A stretch of 64,000 nt of DNA from Chromohalobacter israelensis (GTDB lineage Bacteria > Pseudomonadota > Gammaproteobacteria > Pseudomonadales > Halomonadaceae). Location of the stretch: assembly GCA_000761475.1 (NCBI GenBank), contig JQNW01000001.1, forward strand, positions 620,001-684,000. The letters run 5' to 3'. Below, in pieces: positions 24,271-32,131 of the stretch (position 1 is its first letter; each line of letters begins with the position of its first letter). Made by a program: the position numbers and the translations under genes. The notes beneath the pieces were generated by a model. The model was not told the DNA's origin. It did no database searches and saw only the letters and a list, made by a program, of their open reading frames with translations.

Positions 24271-25617
24271 ATGGACACTTACGGACTCTGGAGCCTGTTT
24301 CCCACCCTGATTGTGCTGATCATGGCCATCATCACCCGCCGCACCATCGAGTCGCTGATGACCGGCGCCCTGGTTGGCATGTTGATGATCGATCCGACAA
24401 GCGTGGTGACCCAGGCTTCCGACACGTTGCTCACGGTGCTCGGCAACGACACCGTGACCTGGATCATCCTGGTCTGCGGGCTGTTCGGCAGCCTGATCGC
24501 GCTACTGGTTCGTACCGGTGGCGTGCTGACCTTCGGCGACGTCATGACTCGTCGCATCCACGGCCGACGCCAGGGACTGCTGACCACCTGGCTCCTCGGT
24601 CTGGCCATCTTCGTCGACGACTATCTCAATGCCCTGGCGATCAGCGCCTCGATGAAGAAGATCACCGACCGCTTCAAGGTCTCGAGAGAGATGCTCGCCT
24701 ACATCGTCGACTCCACCGCCGCGCCGATCTGCATCCTGGTCCCCTTCTCGACCTGGGCCGTGTTCTTCGCCGGACTGCTCGAGGAAAACAATGTGACCGG
24801 CAGCGGCATGGGACTTTACATCGAGGCGATCCCCTTCATGTTCTACGCCTGGATCGCCGCCGCGGTGGTGCCGCTGGTCGCGATGGGCTGGATCCCCGCC
24901 ATCGGGCCCATGAAGACGGCCGAACTGCGTGCCAGCGGCGGCCAGGTAATGCCCGACGGCGCCGAGGAAAACGCCCTGGAGACCGAAGATAAAGGCCAGC
25001 GCCGCCCGCATCTGCTCAACTTCCTGCTGCCCATCGCCAGCCTGATCTTCTTCACCTGGTATTTCGATATCGACATACTGCGCGGCGTGATCGTGGCCCT
25101 GGCCGTAACCCTGGTACTGATCTTCAGCCAGCGTCTGATGAGCTTTCACGCCACCTTCGATACCGCACTCGATGGCTTCAAGTCGATGCTCATGCCATTG
25201 GGCACGCTGGTCGCCGGCTTCACGCTCAAGGAGGTCAACGACGAGCTGGGACTCACCGAATACGTGATCCAGACGCTGCAACCGCTGATGACGGCTCAGT
25301 TGCTGCCGGCAGTGAGCTTCGTCACGATGGCGTTCCTGGCCTTTGCCACCGGCTCGTTCTGGGGGCTGTTCGCCGTGGCGATGCCGATCGTTCTGCCGCT
25401 GGCGAGCAGCGTTGACGCCGAGATGCCACTGGTGATCGGCGCATTGATCTCGGCCAGCGCCTTCGGCAGCCACGCCTGTTTCTACGGCGACTCCACTGTG
25501 CTATCGGCCCAGGGTAGCGGCTGCACGCCCATGGCCCATGCCCTGACCCAGCTTCCCTATGCGCTTATTGCCGCCTTCCTGGCCACGCTGGTATTTCTGG
25601 TGGCAGGTTATCTTTGA
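24271..25617 (+). CDS. NhaC-family Na+/H+ antiporter-like carrier
   Basis: A 448-residue polytopic membrane protein with about ten hydrophobic segments. The motif FVDDYLNALAISASMKKIT near residue 115 and the VDSTAAPICILVPFSTWA segment after it are diagnostic of NhaC-type carriers. The family exchanges Na+ for protons, and some members exchange organic substrates. Between the aminotransferase and agmatine deiminase, and almost touching the latter (8-base gap), a role in amine or agmatine exchange, or in ion balance during amine uptake, is plausible but unproven. The open frame extends to 24160; ATG 24271 with AAAGAG upstream begins at the conserved N-terminus. Confidence 0.82.
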   Translation: MDTYGLWSLFPTLIVLIMAIITRRTIESLMTGALVGMLMIDPTSVVTQASDTLLTVLGNDTVTWIILVCGLFGSLIALLVRTGGVLTFGDVMTRRIHGRRQGLLTTWLLGLAIFVDDYLNALAISASMKKITDRFKVSREMLAYIVDSTAAPICILVPFSTWAVFFAGLLEENNVTGSGMGLYIEAIPFMFYAWIAAAVVPLVAMGWIPAIGPMKTAELRASGGQVMPDGAEENALETEDKGQRRPHLLNFLLPIASLIFFTWYFDIDILRGVIVALAVTLVLIFSQRLMSFHATFDTALDGFKSMLMPLGTLVAGFTLKEVNDELGLTEYVIQTLQPLMTAQLLPAVSFVTMAFLAFATGSFWGLFAVAMPIVLPLASSVDAEMPLVIGALISASAFGSHACFYGDSTVLSAQGSGCTPMAHALTQLPYALIAAFLATLVFLVAGYL

Positions 25618-25625
25618 GGTTCATC

Positions 25626-26738
25626 ATGAACGACACGGACATCGCGACGGAGCGTCGCACCGCCACCCCGGCAGAACTCGGCTTTTCCATGCCTGCCGAG
25701 TTCGCCCCGCACGACGCCTGCTGGATGCTCTGGCCGCAGCGTCCCGACAACTGGCGCTATGGCGCCAAGCCGGCCCAGGCGGCGTTCGTCGCCGTGGCCC
25801 GCGCGATCGCCGAGAGCGAGACGGTATTCGTCGGCGTCAACGACGACCAGTACGAGAACGCCCGCAACCAGTTGCCGAGCCACATCCGAGTGATCGAGCT
25901 TTCCAGCAACGACGCCTGGATGCGTGATGTCGGGCCGACCTTCCTGACCCATCCGGATGGTCGCCTGGCCATGGTCGACTGGGAATTCAACGCCTGGGGC
26001 GGGCTCAACGGTGGACTCTACTTTCCCTGGGACAAGGATCGTCGCATCCGCCAGAAGATCGCCGAAGTCCTCGGTATCGAACGCTTCATCACCCCGCTGG
26101 TGGTCGAAGGGGGCGCCATCCACGTCGATGGCGAGGGGACCCTGATCACCACCGAGGAGTGCCTGCTCAACCCCAATCGCAATCCCGATCTCGCCAAGCC
26201 CGAGATCGAACGGCTGCTGTGCGCCTATCTGGGTGTCGAAAAGATCATCTGGCTGCCGCGGGGCTGTTTCCAGGACGAGACCGACGGCCACGTCGACAAC
26301 CTATGCTGCTTCGTCGCCCCCGGCGAAGTGGCGCTGACCTGGACCGATGACGATAGCGACCCGCAACATGCCATCTCCCGCGAGGCCCTGGGGATTCTCG
26401 AGGCGGCCACCGATGCCAGGGGACGGCGGCTTACCGTGCACAAGCTACCGATGCCCGGTCCGCTGACCATCGCCGAGACCGAAGCCAGCGGCGTCGACCG
26501 GCTGAGCAGTTCGCGCCCACGGCAACCGGGCGACCGCATGGCCGCCTCCTACGTCAATTTCTACATCGGCAACTCGGTGGTGGTGATGCCCAGGCTCGAC
26601 CCGGCACATGACGACGAGGCACACGCCATTCTCGAGAACCTGTTTCCAGACCGCCGGGTCGTCGCCGTCGATGCCCGCGAGATCCTGCTCGGTGGCGGCA
26701 ACATCCACTGCATCACCCAGCAGCAGCCGCGTGTCTGA
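25626..26738 (+). CDS. aguA: agmatine deiminase
   Basis: A 370-residue guanidino-group-modifying enzyme that converts agmatine to N-carbamoylputrescine and ammonia. Seen: CWMLWPQRPDNWR (substrate gate) near residue 32, SNDAWMRDVGPTF near 95, LVVEGGAIHVDG near 160, ETDGHVDN with the catalytic His near 220, and the nucleophilic Cys in GGGNIHCITQQQP near residue 362. All the key residues of the family are in place. GAGGT at 25616-25620 precedes ATG 25626. It is the last gene of the rightward group and converges with the amidotransferase gene. Confidence 0.95.
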   Translation: MNDTDIATERRTATPAELGFSMPAEFAPHDACWMLWPQRPDNWRYGAKPAQAAFVAVARAIAESETVFVGVNDDQYENARNQLPSHIRVIELSSNDAWMRDVGPTFLTHPDGRLAMVDWEFNAWGGLNGGLYFPWDKDRRIRQKIAEVLGIERFITPLVVEGGAIHVDGEGTLITTEECLLNPNRNPDLAKPEIERLLCAYLGVEKIIWLPRGCFQDETDGHVDNLCCFVAPGEVALTWTDDDSDPQHAISREALGILEAATDARGRRLTVHKLPMPGPLTIAETEASGVDRLSSSRPRQPGDRMAASYVNFYIGNSVVVMPRLDPAHDDEAHAILENLFPDRRVVAVDAREILLGGGNIHCITQQQPRV

Positions 26739-26783
26739 GCGTTGCATGGGCCTTCGGGATCATCGGGCTATCGCGACATGGCC

Positions 26784-26812
26784 CGCTTGATCCCGGATGG
26801 TCGCATCAAGCG
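26784..26812. terminator. possible hairpin between convergent genes
   Basis: CGCTTGAT (26784-26791) and ATCAAGCG (26805-26812) form an 8-bp stem with a 13-base loop, flanked by two near-identical copies of GCGYTGCATGGGC. It could separate the convergent aguA and amidotransferase transcripts. Confidence 0.35.
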
Positions 26813-26854
26813 CTGCATGGGCAAGCCGGGCGTTCAGACAACGCGCAGGCACGC

Positions 26855-27586
26855 TCAACGACGTCGACCCTGCTGCAGGAACTCGGCCATCCAGTGGGCG
26901 ACCTGCAGCGAGTCCGTCTGCGCCGACGCCTCGTCGAGCGCGACCAGCGCCGGATCGGTCGCCGTCGACGGAATCGGGGCGTCACGACGTGACTGAAGCA
27001 ACCGCGTTTCGAACGCCACGTCGAACTCTGGATGCGCCTGCAGGGTCAGGATGCGATCGTCGTACTGGAGGGCCGCAAACGGGCAGAACGACGAAGAGGC
27101 GATGACATCAGCCTGCTCAGGTTTGCTCAGCACCTGATCCTGATGCACTGCATTCAGCGTGAATCGGCCATCCAGGGCGCTCAGCTCCGCTACGTTCTTC
27201 TCCAGTCGATAGGTATGCAATCCCACGCCCCAGCCTTGCGGATACCGATCGACGTCGGCGCCGAAGGCTTCCGCGACGATCTGGTGGCCGAAGCAAATGC
27301 CCACGATCGGGCCGCCGGTGTCATAGATGTCGAGAATCAGGTCTTTCAACCGCGCCATCCATGGCGACTTGTCGCAGACGCTGAACTTCGAGCCAGTGAT
27401 GATCCAGGCATCGCAGGCCTCGGCTGACTCGGGAAAGACGTCGTCGCGCACATCGTAGGTAGTGAAGGTAAAGCCATAGCCGGCCTGTTCGAACAGACGA
27501 ACGAACATGTCGGCGTAGGAGCCATACTGGTCGATCAGATTGTCCGGCGTCGTGCCGGTGGCCAGTATGCCGATCTTCAGTGTCAT
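26855..27586 (-). CDS. class I glutamine amidotransferase (GuaA-like)
   Basis: A 243-residue GATase1 domain protein. The nucleophile elbow is GICFGHQIVAEAFG near residue 90, and the His of the triad is in LQAHPEF near 180. This elbow is of the GMP-synthase-like type rather than the GVCRGLQ type of PuuD. It is encoded just downstream of the second puuA-like gene in the same direction (52-base gap), so it may replace PuuD in hydrolysing gamma-glutamyl-GABA, or hydrolyse another gamma-glutamyl conjugate. The frame extends to GTG 27604; ATG 27586 (MTLKIGIL) has an AGGA site and starts at the first beta strand of the domain. Confidence 0.82.
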   Translation of the reverse strand: MTLKIGILATGTTPDNLIDQYGSYADMFVRLFEQAGYGFTFTTYDVRDDVFPESAEACDAWIITGSKFSVCDKSPWMARLKDLILDIYDTGGPIVGICFGHQIVAEAFGADVDRYPQGWGVGLHTYRLEKNVAELSALDGRFTLNAVHQDQVLSKPEQADVIASSSFCPFAALQYDDRILTLQAHPEFDVAFETRLLQSRRDAPIPSTATDPALVALDEASAQTDSLQVAHWMAEFLQQGRRR

Positions 27587-27638
27587 GACGGATTCCTCGC
27601 TCACGGCCGCGCCGTGAATTTTTCAAGCCTGGCCGGGA

Positions 27639-28994
27639 TCAGAGCAATCCCAGATAGGCCTCATATTCAACATCGGAGATGCGCTCGTTCAGCCGGCGGC
27701 GCTCCTGGCGCTTGGCTTGCGCGTAGACACGCACGAACTCTTCGCCCAGGTATTCCCTCAGAATCTCGCTCTGCTCGAAGCGAGCGATCGCATCCTGCCA
27801 CTCGCATGGCAGTGGATAGCGGGGGCTTTCTTCGGCGTAGGCATCACCTTCCACCGGGGCATCCGGCTCGAGTGCGTTTTCCATGCCATGCAGCGCACCG
27901 GCGAGGATGGATGCCAATACCAGATACGGATTGGCATCGGCCCCTGCCACTCGGTGTTCGATACGGCGAGCAAGATTGGGGCTTTCCGGCACACGCAGGG
28001 CCACCGTTCGGTTCTCGTACCCCCAGCTGGCATGCGTCGGTGCATGAGCGCCCGGCATGAAGCGACGATAGGAATTCAGATGCGGCGCGAACACCAGCAT
28101 GCTCTCCGGCATCAACTGCATCATCCCGGCGATGGCGTGGCGCAACAGGTCACTGCCCTGCTCGGTACCGTCGTCGAAAACATTGTTGCCGTCGCGGTCG
28201 AGCAGGCTGAAATGCGTGTGAAAGCCGTTGCCGCTTTCCTCGACGTAAGGCTTGGCCATGAAGGTCGCCGCATAGCCGTGGCGGCGGGAAACGCCACGCA
28301 CGAGGCGCTTGAAGAGAATCGCCTGATCGCCCGCATTCAGCGGATCGGCCACGTGGTCGAGGTTCACCTCGAATTGCCCCGGGCCCATCTCGGCAATGAT
28401 GGTGTCGGCGCCGATCCCCTGTCCCTGGCAGGCCTCACGGATATCCGCGAAGAAGGCCTCGAAGCCGTCCATTTCCTCCACGGAATAACCTTCCGCATTG
28501 GCGAGACGACGCCCTTTGCCATCGGCCAGTGCCGGCGGTATCGGACGCTGCACGCTTTCCGATTCGGCATCCATCAGGTAAAACTCGAGTTCGGTCGCCA
28601 GTACCGGCGTCAGCCCCTTTGCGGAGAAGCGATCGACCATGCGGTTGAGCACCTGACGAGGGTCGGCCCCGAAGGGCGTACCGTCGGGATTGAACATCAT
28701 CGCCAGCATCTGGTCACGCGGCGCTTCCGACCAGGGCACCGGAATCGGCTCTTGGCTGACAGGCATGCAGACGCCGTCACTGTCACCGGTCTCGAATACC
28801 AGGCCATTGTCCAGAACATCCGCCCCCCAGAAATCGAAGCCCACTACCGAGAGCGGTAGCTTGAGCCCTTCCTTGCGGAGTTTCTTCAAGCCGCTGGCGG
28901 GCAGGCGCTTGCCGCGCAAGTTGCCGTTCAAATCCGTGATAAAGAGATCCAGCTCGCGGGACTTGCCCTGTTTTTTATCCGTCGTCATACGCAT
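27639..28994 (-). CDS. puuA: glutamine synthetase-family gamma-glutamylpolyamine ligase (paralog 2)
   Basis: A 451-residue GlnA-like ligase with the PuuA-type opening FITDLNGNLRGKRLP, VLATELEFYL, IAEMGPGQFEVNL, NGFHTHFSLLD, NSYRRFMPGAHAPTHASWG and RIEHRVAGADANPYLVLASILAG. It lies next to the amidotransferase gene and is divergent from the second LuxR-type regulator, mirroring the first puuA-luxR pair. The two ligases probably take different amines or respond to different signals. ATG 28994 and ATG 28988 are both possible; the AAGAG upstream fits 28988 slightly better. A-richer codons than the neighbours suggest a separate origin. Confidence 0.85.
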   Translation of the reverse strand: MRMTTDKKQGKSRELDLFITDLNGNLRGKRLPASGLKKLRKEGLKLPLSVVGFDFWGADVLDNGLVFETGDSDGVCMPVSQEPIPVPWSEAPRDQMLAMMFNPDGTPFGADPRQVLNRMVDRFSAKGLTPVLATELEFYLMDAESESVQRPIPPALADGKGRRLANAEGYSVEEMDGFEAFFADIREACQGQGIGADTIIAEMGPGQFEVNLDHVADPLNAGDQAILFKRLVRGVSRRHGYAATFMAKPYVEESGNGFHTHFSLLDRDGNNVFDDGTEQGSDLLRHAIAGMMQLMPESMLVFAPHLNSYRRFMPGAHAPTHASWGYENRTVALRVPESPNLARRIEHRVAGADANPYLVLASILAGALHGMENALEPDAPVEGDAYAEESPRYPLPCEWQDAIARFEQSEILREYLGEEFVRVYAQAKRQERRRLNERISDVEYEAYLGLL

Positions 28995-29058
28995 GACTCT
29001 TGAGAGCTTTTTTCGAAAACCAGAGCCTTAAGGTATCCCATCCAGATAATGCTGTATC

Positions 29059-29076
29059 TATCACCCTGGGGGTATT
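29059..29076. promoter_or_regulatory. operator candidate with ACCC-GGGGTAT core
   Basis: TATCACCCTGGGGGTATT lies in the 237-base divergent region between the second puuA-like gene and its LuxR-type regulator. It shares the GGGGTAT core with the elements at 9167-9180/10412-10420 and 22555-22576. The rest of the region shows no gene. Confidence 0.35.
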
Positions 29077-29231
29077 CGGCCGCCGGAAGACGACCTGCCT
29101 CGGGACTGGCGAACTGCCTGCGGCATGCTCGCCACGCGAGCCGGGCTGGTACCGGCTGATCATCTGGCTTAGCCTTGGAGGCTATCCCTGATAGCGCCCT
29201 TTCGGCCGCATACAAGAAGCAAGGACAAGCG

Positions 29232-30035
29232 ATGAGAGATCGCGTCAATCAGATACAGACCAATGAGAGCTGGCAGAAAAACCTGGGTGTCCTCATCGAG
29301 CATCAGCGATTGCGCAGCTTTCCGGTGATGCTGGAAGCCTTCCTGTCGACCCTGTGCTGCTTCGACACGATTCTGTTGCTGACCTACAAGAAATCGCTGC
29401 GGCCGATTCTCGTCCATCCTTCCGATCCGGCGGAGCAGAGCGATACCCTGCGGCAGTACATCAACCACGCCTATGTCCTCGACCCGCTTTTTCATGCCAT
29501 CAAGAACACCGCCTCACCCGGCATCGTGCGCCTTGCCGATATCATGCCGGATTCCTTCAAGAGTACCGAGTACTACCAGACCTGCTACCAGAATTTCGGA
29601 CTGGTGGATGAGATCAATCTCTTGATCCATCTCGATGACGAGGTGACCTGCGCCATCACGCTCGGGCGGAAGGCCTCGCTGGAAAGCATTTCGCGCATCG
29701 AGCTGAACGCCTTGCAGGACTTTCACCCGATCATCAGCGCGCTCATGCGTCAGTTCTGGCAGACGCAGTCCGACGAGTTCCTGCAGTATGGCCGCTCCGA
29801 CGGCCCCATGAAGCGCGCCTTGCGCACTTTCGCCAGCGGCGTGCTGACGCAGCGAGAGCGCGAGATCACCGACCTCATACTCCGCGGCTTTTCCTCCCAG
29901 GCGATTGCCGACCACCTGAAAATCAGCGTCGGTACGGTCAAGGTGCACCGCAAGAACATCCATGCACGACTGAACACCTCCACCCAGGCGGAGATCTTCA
30001 CACAATTCATCAACCACCTGAGTCACCTGGAATAG
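29232..30035 (+). CDS. LuxR-type transcriptional regulator (paralog 2)
   Basis: A 267-residue regulator with a C-terminal LuxR helix-turn-helix (LTQREREITDLILRG, IADHLKISVGTVKVHRKNIHARL). The N-terminal sensor domain has the same pattern as the protein at 18636-19463 (CFDTILLLTYKK, YVLDPLFHAI, YYQTCYQNFGLVDEINLL). ATG 29232 has AAGGAC five bases upstream; the frame extends to 29175 without such a site. Divergent from the second puuA gene, so likely its direct regulator. It lacks a receiver domain and the usual autoinducer-binding signature. Confidence 0.82.
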   Translation: MRDRVNQIQTNESWQKNLGVLIEHQRLRSFPVMLEAFLSTLCCFDTILLLTYKKSLRPILVHPSDPAEQSDTLRQYINHAYVLDPLFHAIKNTASPGIVRLADIMPDSFKSTEYYQTCYQNFGLVDEINLLIHLDDEVTCAITLGRKASLESISRIELNALQDFHPIISALMRQFWQTQSDEFLQYGRSDGPMKRALRTFASGVLTQREREITDLILRGFSSQAIADHLKISVGTVKVHRKNIHARLNTSTQAEIFTQFINHLSHLE

Positions 30036-30108
30036 CGTCACCGGAAGCGTCCCACGACGGAACGGGCCGCCCCGACGCACAGCCCGAATCGTGTCGCTCA
30101 GCGGCCAC

Positions 30109-30873
30109 TCAAGGATACCGCGAGCCCCCCATGCGGCGATGGCGATACAACCAGACGACATCGCGCGCGAAGGAATAGATCAGCAGCGCCAGCGCCACGC
30201 CGACACAGAGCGCCGCCCAGAAAGATGACACCCAGGGCAGCAGCGCCACCAGCAGACTGGCGACCTGCCATACGCAGACCGCCTTGCGGCGCAGACTCGG
30301 GAATAACGGTCGCCGCAGCCATGTCCATGCATGCCCCGCCGCCACGAAGGTGTAACGCATGGCGCCCACCACCAGCACCCACCCGCCGAGCTTGTCGAGC
30401 ACGATGAGCGCGCAGCACAGCACCATGATGAAAAATGCGTCCAGTTCCATGTCGAAACGCGCGCCGAAATCGCTGGCGGAGTGCGTATGACGCGCCACCC
30501 AGCCATCGATGCCGTCCAGGCACAGTGCAAGCAGCGCCACCCATGTCATCTCGAGGACGTGTCGTTCCATGAACGCCGGAAACGCCATGCTGCCGGCGAG
30601 CAAGGCAATCAACACGGCGCGCAGCAACGTGACCCGGTTGGCCCATCCCAGCCAGCGCCGCGCCGCGGGCCATGCCCAGAGGATGATCAGCGCCATGCCC
30701 AGGTAGACGCCCCCTACCGACCAGCCGAGCCCGCGCGGAGCCGCCAGCCGCCATTGCACGGCCTCCACCAGCAGCCCCACCAGGCCCAGCCCGGCCAGCA
30801 ATTCCATGCCGGCGGGCAGGCCGTGAGCCCACACCGGTCGACGAGCCTGGGGAGGACGCGAAGAATCACGCAT
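30109..30873 (-). CDS. CDP-alcohol phosphatidyltransferase-family membrane enzyme
   Basis: A 254-residue integral membrane protein. The catalytic signature is complete: DGIDGWVAR then FGARFDMELDA, giving D-x2-D-G-x2-A-R-x8-G-x3-D-x3-D (residues about 138-164). The family moves a phospho-alcohol from a CDP-alcohol to an acceptor alcohol, forming a phosphodiester. About seven hydrophobic segments surround it, and the basic N-terminus is cytoplasmic. It is longer at the N-terminus than PgsA-type enzymes. The gene is divergent from the dehydrogenase-led operon across a 186-base AT-rich region with TGTACA repeats, so it may belong to the same pathway, possibly adding a phospho-alcohol to the product or anchoring it. 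AAGGGG precedes ATG 30873. Confidence 0.8.
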   Translation of the reverse strand: MRDSSRPPQARRPVWAHGLPAGMELLAGLGLVGLLVEAVQWRLAAPRGLGWSVGGVYLGMALIILWAWPAARRWLGWANRVTLLRAVLIALLAGSMAFPAFMERHVLEMTWVALLALCLDGIDGWVARHTHSASDFGARFDMELDAFFIMVLCCALIVLDKLGGWVLVVGAMRYTFVAAGHAWTWLRRPLFPSLRRKAVCVWQVASLLVALLPWVSSFWAALCVGVALALLIYSFARDVVWLYRHRRMGGSRYP

Positions 30874-30977
30874 GCGATACCCCTTGGTGCAGCATGTTTT
30901 TCATTCACTATGGCAGATAAACCCGCCAGCGAGCGTCACTTTCACTACGCTGACGTTATATGACACAAATAAAAAAT

Positions 30978-31012
30978 GGTACATAAAAAACGATATGTAC
31001 AATAGCTGTACA
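30978..31012. promoter_or_regulatory. LitR/CarH-like operator with TGTACA repeats overlapping a promoter
   Basis: GGTACA (30978-30983), 12 bases, TGTACA (30996-31001), five bases, TGTACA (31007-31012). The first pair fits the T(G/A)TACA-N12-TGTA(C/T)A pattern known for light-responsive LitR-class MerR repressors, with one mismatch. ATGTACA and TGTACAT also form an inverted repeat (30995-31013). A candidate -10, TACAAT (30998-31003), lies inside the operator, so a bound repressor would block transcription of the gene starting at 31060. Confidence 0.55.
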
Positions 31013-31059
31013 TGCAAGGGTCTCATGGACGATACTCGAGATAACGAAGGAGGTTGCCT

Positions 31060-32037
31060 ATGCACGCAGCGAACGCCGACGCCTTTTGGACGCTGTCACC
31101 GGGGCACGGTGAAATAAGATCCCAGCCCCTCCCGCCACGGGACGAAGATGCCCTGCTCATCCGCAGCCATTTCAGTGCCGTCAGCCGTGGCACGGAAAGT
31201 CTGGTGTTCCAGGGCAAGGTCCCGGAGAGCGAATACACTCGCATGCGCGCTCCCTTCCAGGAAGGCGACTTTCCCGGCCCGGTCAAGTACGGCTATGCCA
31301 ATGTCGGTGTCGTCGAGGCGGGGCCTGCGGCCTGGCGGGGACGCGACGTGTTCTGTCTCTATCCTCATCAGACACGTTATGTGGTGCCCATCAAGGCCGT
31401 GATGCCGCTGCCGGACGACCTGCCGGCAGCCAGGGCGATCCTCGGTGCCAACATGGAAACCGCCATCAACGCGCTGTGGGATGCCGCGCCGCGCATCGGC
31501 GACCGTATCACCGTGATCGGCGCCGGCGTGTTGGGTGGCCTGGTTGCCTGGCTGTGCCGACAGATCGCCGGCGTGCGCGTCCAACTGCTGGATATCGACG
31601 CCGACAAGGCAGAACTGGCCGCCGCGCTGGGGGTGGCGTTCCGCCACCCCCACGACGCCGAGGGCGCCCAGGACGTGATCATCCACGCCAGTGGCAGCCC
31701 GGCAGGCCTGCGCAGCGCGCTCCCGCTGGCGGGGTACGAGGCGGAGATCATCGAGCTGAGCTGGTTCGGGCAAGACGACGTCACGCTCCCCCTCGGCGAG
31801 GCCTTCCACTCGCAGCGCTTGACGCTGCGTGCCAGCCAGGTCGGCGGCGTATCGCCAGCGCGGCGTGCCCGGCGCAGCCACTCGCAGCGCCTGCAACTGG
31901 CCTTGTCGTTGCTGCGTGACGCACGCCTCGATGCCCTCATCGACGGGGAAAGCGACTTCGCGGACCTGCCGACGACACTGGCACGACTCAGCACCGCGCA
32001 CCGTCCGGGGCTCTGTCATCGTATACGTTACCCCTGA
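31060..32037 (+). CDS. zinc-free MDR-type dehydrogenase, BchC-like
   Basis: A 325-residue medium-chain dehydrogenase/reductase. The N-terminal catalytic domain has SAVSRGTESLVFQGKV and PGPVKYGYANVGVVEAG, as in BchC-like and related COG1063 enzymes. The Rossmann motif VIGAGVLGGLVAWLCRQIAG starts near residue 150, with LLDIDADKAELA after it. No structural zinc Cys cluster is present and the usual catalytic Cys is missing, so it is probably a zinc-independent oxidoreductase. The frame allows TTG 31054, but AAGGAGG at 31047-31053 fits ATG 31060. First gene of a five-gene rightward operon. Confidence 0.78.
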   Translation: MHAANADAFWTLSPGHGEIRSQPLPPRDEDALLIRSHFSAVSRGTESLVFQGKVPESEYTRMRAPFQEGDFPGPVKYGYANVGVVEAGPAAWRGRDVFCLYPHQTRYVVPIKAVMPLPDDLPAARAILGANMETAINALWDAAPRIGDRITVIGAGVLGGLVAWLCRQIAGVRVQLLDIDADKAELAAALGVAFRHPHDAEGAQDVIIHASGSPAGLRSALPLAGYEAEIIELSWFGQDDVTLPLGEAFHSQRLTLRASQVGGVSPARRARRSHSQRLQLALSLLRDARLDALIDGESDFADLPTTLARLSTAHRPGLCHRIRYP

Positions 32038-32131
32038 AGCGCTTGCGCGGCTTCGGCCGGCCTGACGAGCGCCCCGACACGTTGCCGACGCACCCCACTT
32101 CACGAACGCAAAGGCACAAGGAGACACACGG

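Noticed and set aside
26784..26812. A REP-type repeat family
   Set aside because: Only one hairpin is seen, and no further copies were noticed in the window.
30871..30890. Another ACCAAGGGGTATC-like match near the CDP-alcohol transferase start
   Set aside because: On the coding strand it coincides with the AAGGGG ribosome binding site, so similarity to the polyamine-region element is probably chance.
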